Below, piece by piece: positions 62,815-64,000 of a stretch of DNA of 64,000 nt. This stretch comes from an uncultured Flavobacteriaceae bacterium (GTDB lineage Bacteria > Bacteroidota > Bacteroidia > Flavobacteriales > Flavobacteriaceae): assembly GCA_947494565.1 (NCBI GenBank), contig CANLVG010000011.1, positions 124,001-188,000 on the forward strand. The letters are read 5' to 3'. The position numbers were made by a program, and so were the translations under genes. How positions within the stretch are numbered: the stretch's first letter is position 1; each line of letters begins with the position of its first letter. The notes under the pieces were generated by a model. The model was not told where the DNA came from. It searched no databases and worked only from the letters and a program-made list of their open reading frames with translations.

Positions 62815-63536
62815 GAATAGTTCCTGCCATTGATATCATCGAGGGGAAGTGCGTTCGCCTATCAAAAGGAGACTACGACACAAAAAAAGTGTACAATGAG
62901 AACCCTTTAGAGGTCGCCAAGGAATTTGAGGCACATGGCATTCGATATTTACATTTGGTAGACCTTGATGGCGCAAAGTCAAAGCATATCGTGAACCACA
63001 AGGTATTGGAACAGATTGCTTCTAAAACGGGCTTGAAAATTGATTTTGGTGGCGGATTGAAAACCGATGATGACCTGCGTATCGCTTTTGAAAGTGGCGC
63101 TGATCAAATTACGGGAGGAAGTATCGCTGTGAAAAACAAGGAAGTCTTTCTGCAATGGTTGCATACCTACGGAGCGGAAAAGATCATCCTTGGTGCAGAT
63201 GCCATGAACGAAAAAGTAGCGGTTTCCGGTTGGCAGGAAGAATCGAAAGAGGCATTGCTTCCCTTTATTCGATCGTATCAAGAAAAAGGCATTCAATATG
63301 TCATTTGTACCGATATTTCAAAAGACGGTATGTTAGAAGGACCTTCCTTCGAACTATATGAGAAATTATTGAGAAACTCCGAGGGGCTTAATTTGATCGC
63401 CTCGGGCGGCGTATCGCACTTTGATGAACTCCCAAGGCTGCTGGAGATTGGCTGTGAGGGTGTCATTATCGGTAAGGCGATATACGAGAATCGAATACGT
63501 TTGAAACAATTGGAATCCTATATATTATCCCAATAA
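62811..63536 (+). CDS. hisA: ProFAR isomerase
   Basis: A 241-residue beta/alpha barrel that isomerises the ring-opened aminoimidazole intermediate. Catalytic Asp8 lies in [35 protein letters not shown] holds a phosphate loop; [17 protein letters not shown] carries the second catalytic Asp; [13 protein letters not shown] is the C-terminal phosphate loop. Overlaps the GNAT gene by four bases. Confidence 0.95.
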   Translation: MRIVPAIDIIEGKCVRLSKGDYDTKKVYNENPLEVAKEFEAHGIRYLHLVDLDGAKSKHIVNHKVLEQIASKTGLKIDFGGGLKTDDDLRIAFESGADQITGGSIAVKNKEVFLQWLHTYGAEKIILGADAMNEKVAVSGWQEESKEALLPFIRSYQEKGIQYVICTDISKDGMLEGPSFELYEKLLRNSEGLNLIASGGVSHFDELPRLLEIGCEGVIIGKAIYENRIRLKQLESYILSQ

Positions 63537-63542
63537 AAAATT

Positions 63543-64000
63543 ATGGAAGAGAGAATCAGGGAAGAATTTGTGCAAAATGCACTGTATCGTTTAGATGAAA
63601 GCACCCGAATGAACCGAATTTCGCTCGAGCATATTTCGGAAGAGGAGCTATGGAAACGGCCAAATGCCTCGTTAAATAGTATTGGCAATTTGATTTTACA
63701 TCTTTGTGGTAATATTACGCAATATGTTATTTCTTCCTTGGGGCAGACGGAGGATAATCGAAACCGTGATGCTGAATTCAATGCGGAATCAGGCTACACC
63801 AAGAAAGAACTCCTCGACCGGTTGATCGAAACCGTTGAAAAGGCCAAAAGGGTGATCAACGATGCTTCGATGGAACAATTGGTCAGAAAGCGTGATGTAC
63901 AGGGGTTTTATTTTTCCGGAATAGGCGTTGTACTGCATGCGGTCGAGCATTACTCATATCACACTGGTCAAATCGCTTTTTGGACGAAGCAGCTGAAGGA
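63543..64000 (+). CDS. DinB family protein (3' end outside window)
   Basis: Open from ATG 63543 to the window edge (152 codons). The DinB-like bundle shows NLILHLCGNI and, near the end, GFYFSGIGVVLHAVEHYSYHTGQ with the metal-binding histidine set H, EH and H. It starts 6 bases after hisA, so it is in the his operon. hisF and hisIE, missing from the window, are expected beyond it. Probably a metal-dependent transferase or related protein; a role in histidine synthesis is not implied by the family. Confidence 0.85.
   Translation, partial: MEERIREEFVQNALYRLDESTRMNRISLEHISEEELWKRPNASLNSIGNLILHLCGNITQYVISSLGQTEDNRNRDAEFNAESGYTKKELLDRLIETVEKAKRVINDASMEQLVRKRDVQGFYFSGIGVVLHAVEHYSYHTGQIAFWTKQLK

Overview
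The window is chromosomal DNA of a member of the Flavobacteriaceae (Bacteroidota), probably marine. Several lineage markers support this: a fused LpxC-FabZ protein, the PorX response regulator of the type IX secretion system, a TonB-dependent receptor with a carboxypeptidase-regulatory-like N-terminal domain, FAS1 and GIN-domain envelope proteins, DUF6146/DUF6787-type proteins, many short lipoproteins with an S-C lipobox, and repeated TAnnTTTG boxes 20-35 bases upstream of start codons (the Bacteroidota -7 element). I saw no rRNA, tRNA, CRISPR array, insertion sequence or prophage. The region reads as a stable housekeeping backbone with a few accessory insertions.

Layout. 1-9.6 kb: end of an S10 peptidase gene, a Tat-type Gfo/Idh/MocA oxidoreductase, a di-haem peroxidase plus PhoX-like lipoprotein pair, a three-domain FAS1 lipoprotein, a TIGR02757 protein and a LolD-type ATPase. 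9.8-16.7 kb: folE, a GIN-domain protein, small membrane proteins, a probable metal-related TonB receptor operon, and DUF6146/DUF6787/DUF937 proteins. 16.7-22.2 kb: serA, serC, a LuxC-like acyl-CoA reductase and a divergent ferredoxin, then a methyltransferase and an agmatinase-type hydrolase. 22.3-36.6 kb: ychF, a DMT transporter, an LRR-type surface lipoprotein, topoisomerase IV (parE, parC), mscL, a sterol desaturase-type enzyme, an ACT-domain protein, TerC, an M14 peptidase, an Lrp regulator and a DinB protein. 36.6-45.4 kb: aroB, proline dehydrogenase, a heptamer repeat, alanine dehydrogenase, a small lipoprotein, tsaE and porX. 45.5-53.7 kb: an HD phosphohydrolase, then the lipid A run lpxD, lpxC-fabZ, lpxA, followed by efp, a second lpxD-like gene, sucD, fabG and ybjQ. 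53.8-56.7 kb: a 33-residue membrane peptide, a VWA membrane protein and a prohibitin. 56.8-64 kb: the histidine operon hisG-GNAT-hisD-hisC-hisB-hisH-GNAT-hisA-DinB, which runs off the window before hisF and hisIE.

The most notable item is the region upstream of hisG. It holds a promoter with a TTTG/TAnnTTTA pair at 19-base spacing, then at once a 17-codon reading frame with three consecutive histidine codons, then a perfect 12-bp hairpin with a T-run. The last codons of the leader can pair with the 5' arm of the terminator. This is the full logic of a translation-coupled histidine attenuator. Other points of interest are a clamp-binding-like QITLF at the extreme C terminus of ParC after an acidic tail, a HisB phosphatase domain without its usual zinc cysteines, and three very small genes (33-49 codons).
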